Both the position numbers and the translations under genes were made by a program. A stretch of DNA of 5,525 nucleotides from an uncultured Methanomassiliicoccaceae archaeon (lineage in GTDB: Archaea; Thermoplasmatota; Thermoplasmata; Methanomassiliicoccales; Methanomethylophilaceae), in assembly GCA_945492685.1 (NCBI GenBank), contig CALYUZ010000071.1, positions 1-5,525 of the forward strand. The letters run 5' to 3'. The notes below the pieces were generated by a model. It made no database searches. It saw nothing but the letters and a program-made list of their open reading frames with translations, and had not been told where the DNA came from. Shown in pieces: positions 5,087-5,525 of this stretch (its first letter is position 1; each line of letters opens with the position of its first letter).

Positions 5087-5525
5087 TCGACTACAGACCC
5101 ATGCTGGAGGCCGCTTCCGAACAGAAGTATGCGGACTTCTCAGGAAGCCTCATGCCGGGGAAGGAGAGGGTCCTGGGCGTCAGGATACCCGAACTCCGGA
5201 GGATCGCCAAGCTCATCGTGAAGGACGACTGGAGATCGTTTCTACAGGAATCACCCGTCTCCTTCGAGGAGGAGGTACTGAAAGGCCTGGTCATAGCCAC
5301 GGCGAAGATGGATGTGGAGGAGAGGATCTCCCTGACGGAGGATTTCCTTCACTACATAGACAACTGGGCCACATGCGACATATTCTGCAGTTCCTGGAGA
5401 TACTCGAAGAAGGAGGCCGAAAGGGCGTGGGAGTACTTCTCCGGACTCATCGACACCGATGATGAATTCAAGATGAGGGTGTCCGTGGTCATGGGGATGT
5501 CCCATTTGATCGACGATAAGCAGGT
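5083..5525 (+). CDS. AlkD-like DNA alkylation repair glycosylase, N-terminal part
   Basis: A HEAT-like-repeat DNA glycosylase of the AlkD family, expected to remove N3- and N7-alkylated bases. The 147 visible residues are all helical and open to the window end; relatives are about 220-235 residues, so roughly the last third is missing. Signatures are LGVRIPELRRIAK (31-43), GLVIATAK (68-75) and DNWATCD (93-99). In the last, W95 and D99 have the W-x3-D spacing of the catalytic-pocket W109/D113 of Bacillus cereus AlkD; the DNW-x-x-CD form is typical of the shorter anaerobe homologues. The start is GTG at 5083, overlapping the ogt stop by four bases, with GAGGT at 5071-5075, seven bases upstream. 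An in-frame ATG at 5101 is a less likely alternative, because it would leave a gap after tight coupling. The gene is co-transcribed with ogt, so two complementary alkylation-repair activities are produced together. Confidence 0.9.
   Translation, partial: MIDYRPMLEAASEQKYADFSGSLMPGKERVLGVRIPELRRIAKLIVKDDWRSFLQESPVSFEEEVLKGLVIATAKMDVEERISLTEDFLHYIDNWATCDIFCSSWRYSKKEAERAWEYFSGLIDTDDEFKMRVSVVMGMSHLIDDKQ

Overview
The window looks archaeal. Several genes have TATA-like boxes about 27 bases upstream of a plausible start codon, which fits leaderless transcripts. Ribosome-binding sites match the archaeal GGAGGTGAT type. The genes resemble those of anaerobic gut archaea. I would guess a methanogen of the Thermoplasmatota, for example Methanomassiliicoccales, but no lineage-defining gene is visible, so this is inference only.

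Layout. Bases 1-350 (+) hold the end of a RelB-like (DUF6290-type) antitoxin gene. It overlaps by four bases a RelE toxin gene that is broken by a nonsense codon and an internal deletion. Bases 345-1436 (-) encode a BioB/HmdB-like radical SAM protein. Bases 1437-1936 are an AT-richer gap of 500 bases. It holds the radical SAM leader and promoter, a strong Shine-Dalgarno sequence with an unannotated small ORF, a possible decayed coding remnant and an inverted repeat. Bases 1937-2947 (+) encode a zinc-ribbon plus TPR-like protein of unknown role. It converges on mntP (2980-3540, -), a manganese efflux pump. Upstream of mntP on the same strand is a DUF1848 radical-SAM-like protein (3582-4508, -). 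Across a 104-base divergent regulatory region lies a two-gene DNA-alkylation-repair operon (+): an Ogt/MGMT methyltransferase (4613-5086) coupled by a GTGA overlap to an AlkD-like DNA glycosylase that runs off the window (5083-5525).

How the genes work together. The clearest functional unit is the Ogt-AlkD pair. One protein reverses O6-alkylguanine directly and the other is expected to excise N-alkylated bases, and the overlap implies coupled production. The divergent region holds three short palindromes around the likely promoters and is the best place here to look for regulation. The toxin-antitoxin remnant suggests a former addiction module that has lost its toxin. The radical SAM, zinc-ribbon-TPR and DUF1848 genes have no assignable substrate from sequence alone. 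No tRNA, rRNA, CRISPR array or insertion sequence was recognised. I found no convincing novel multi-gene system; the most informative oddities are the toxin pseudogene, the leader ORF of the radical SAM gene and the divergent operator region.
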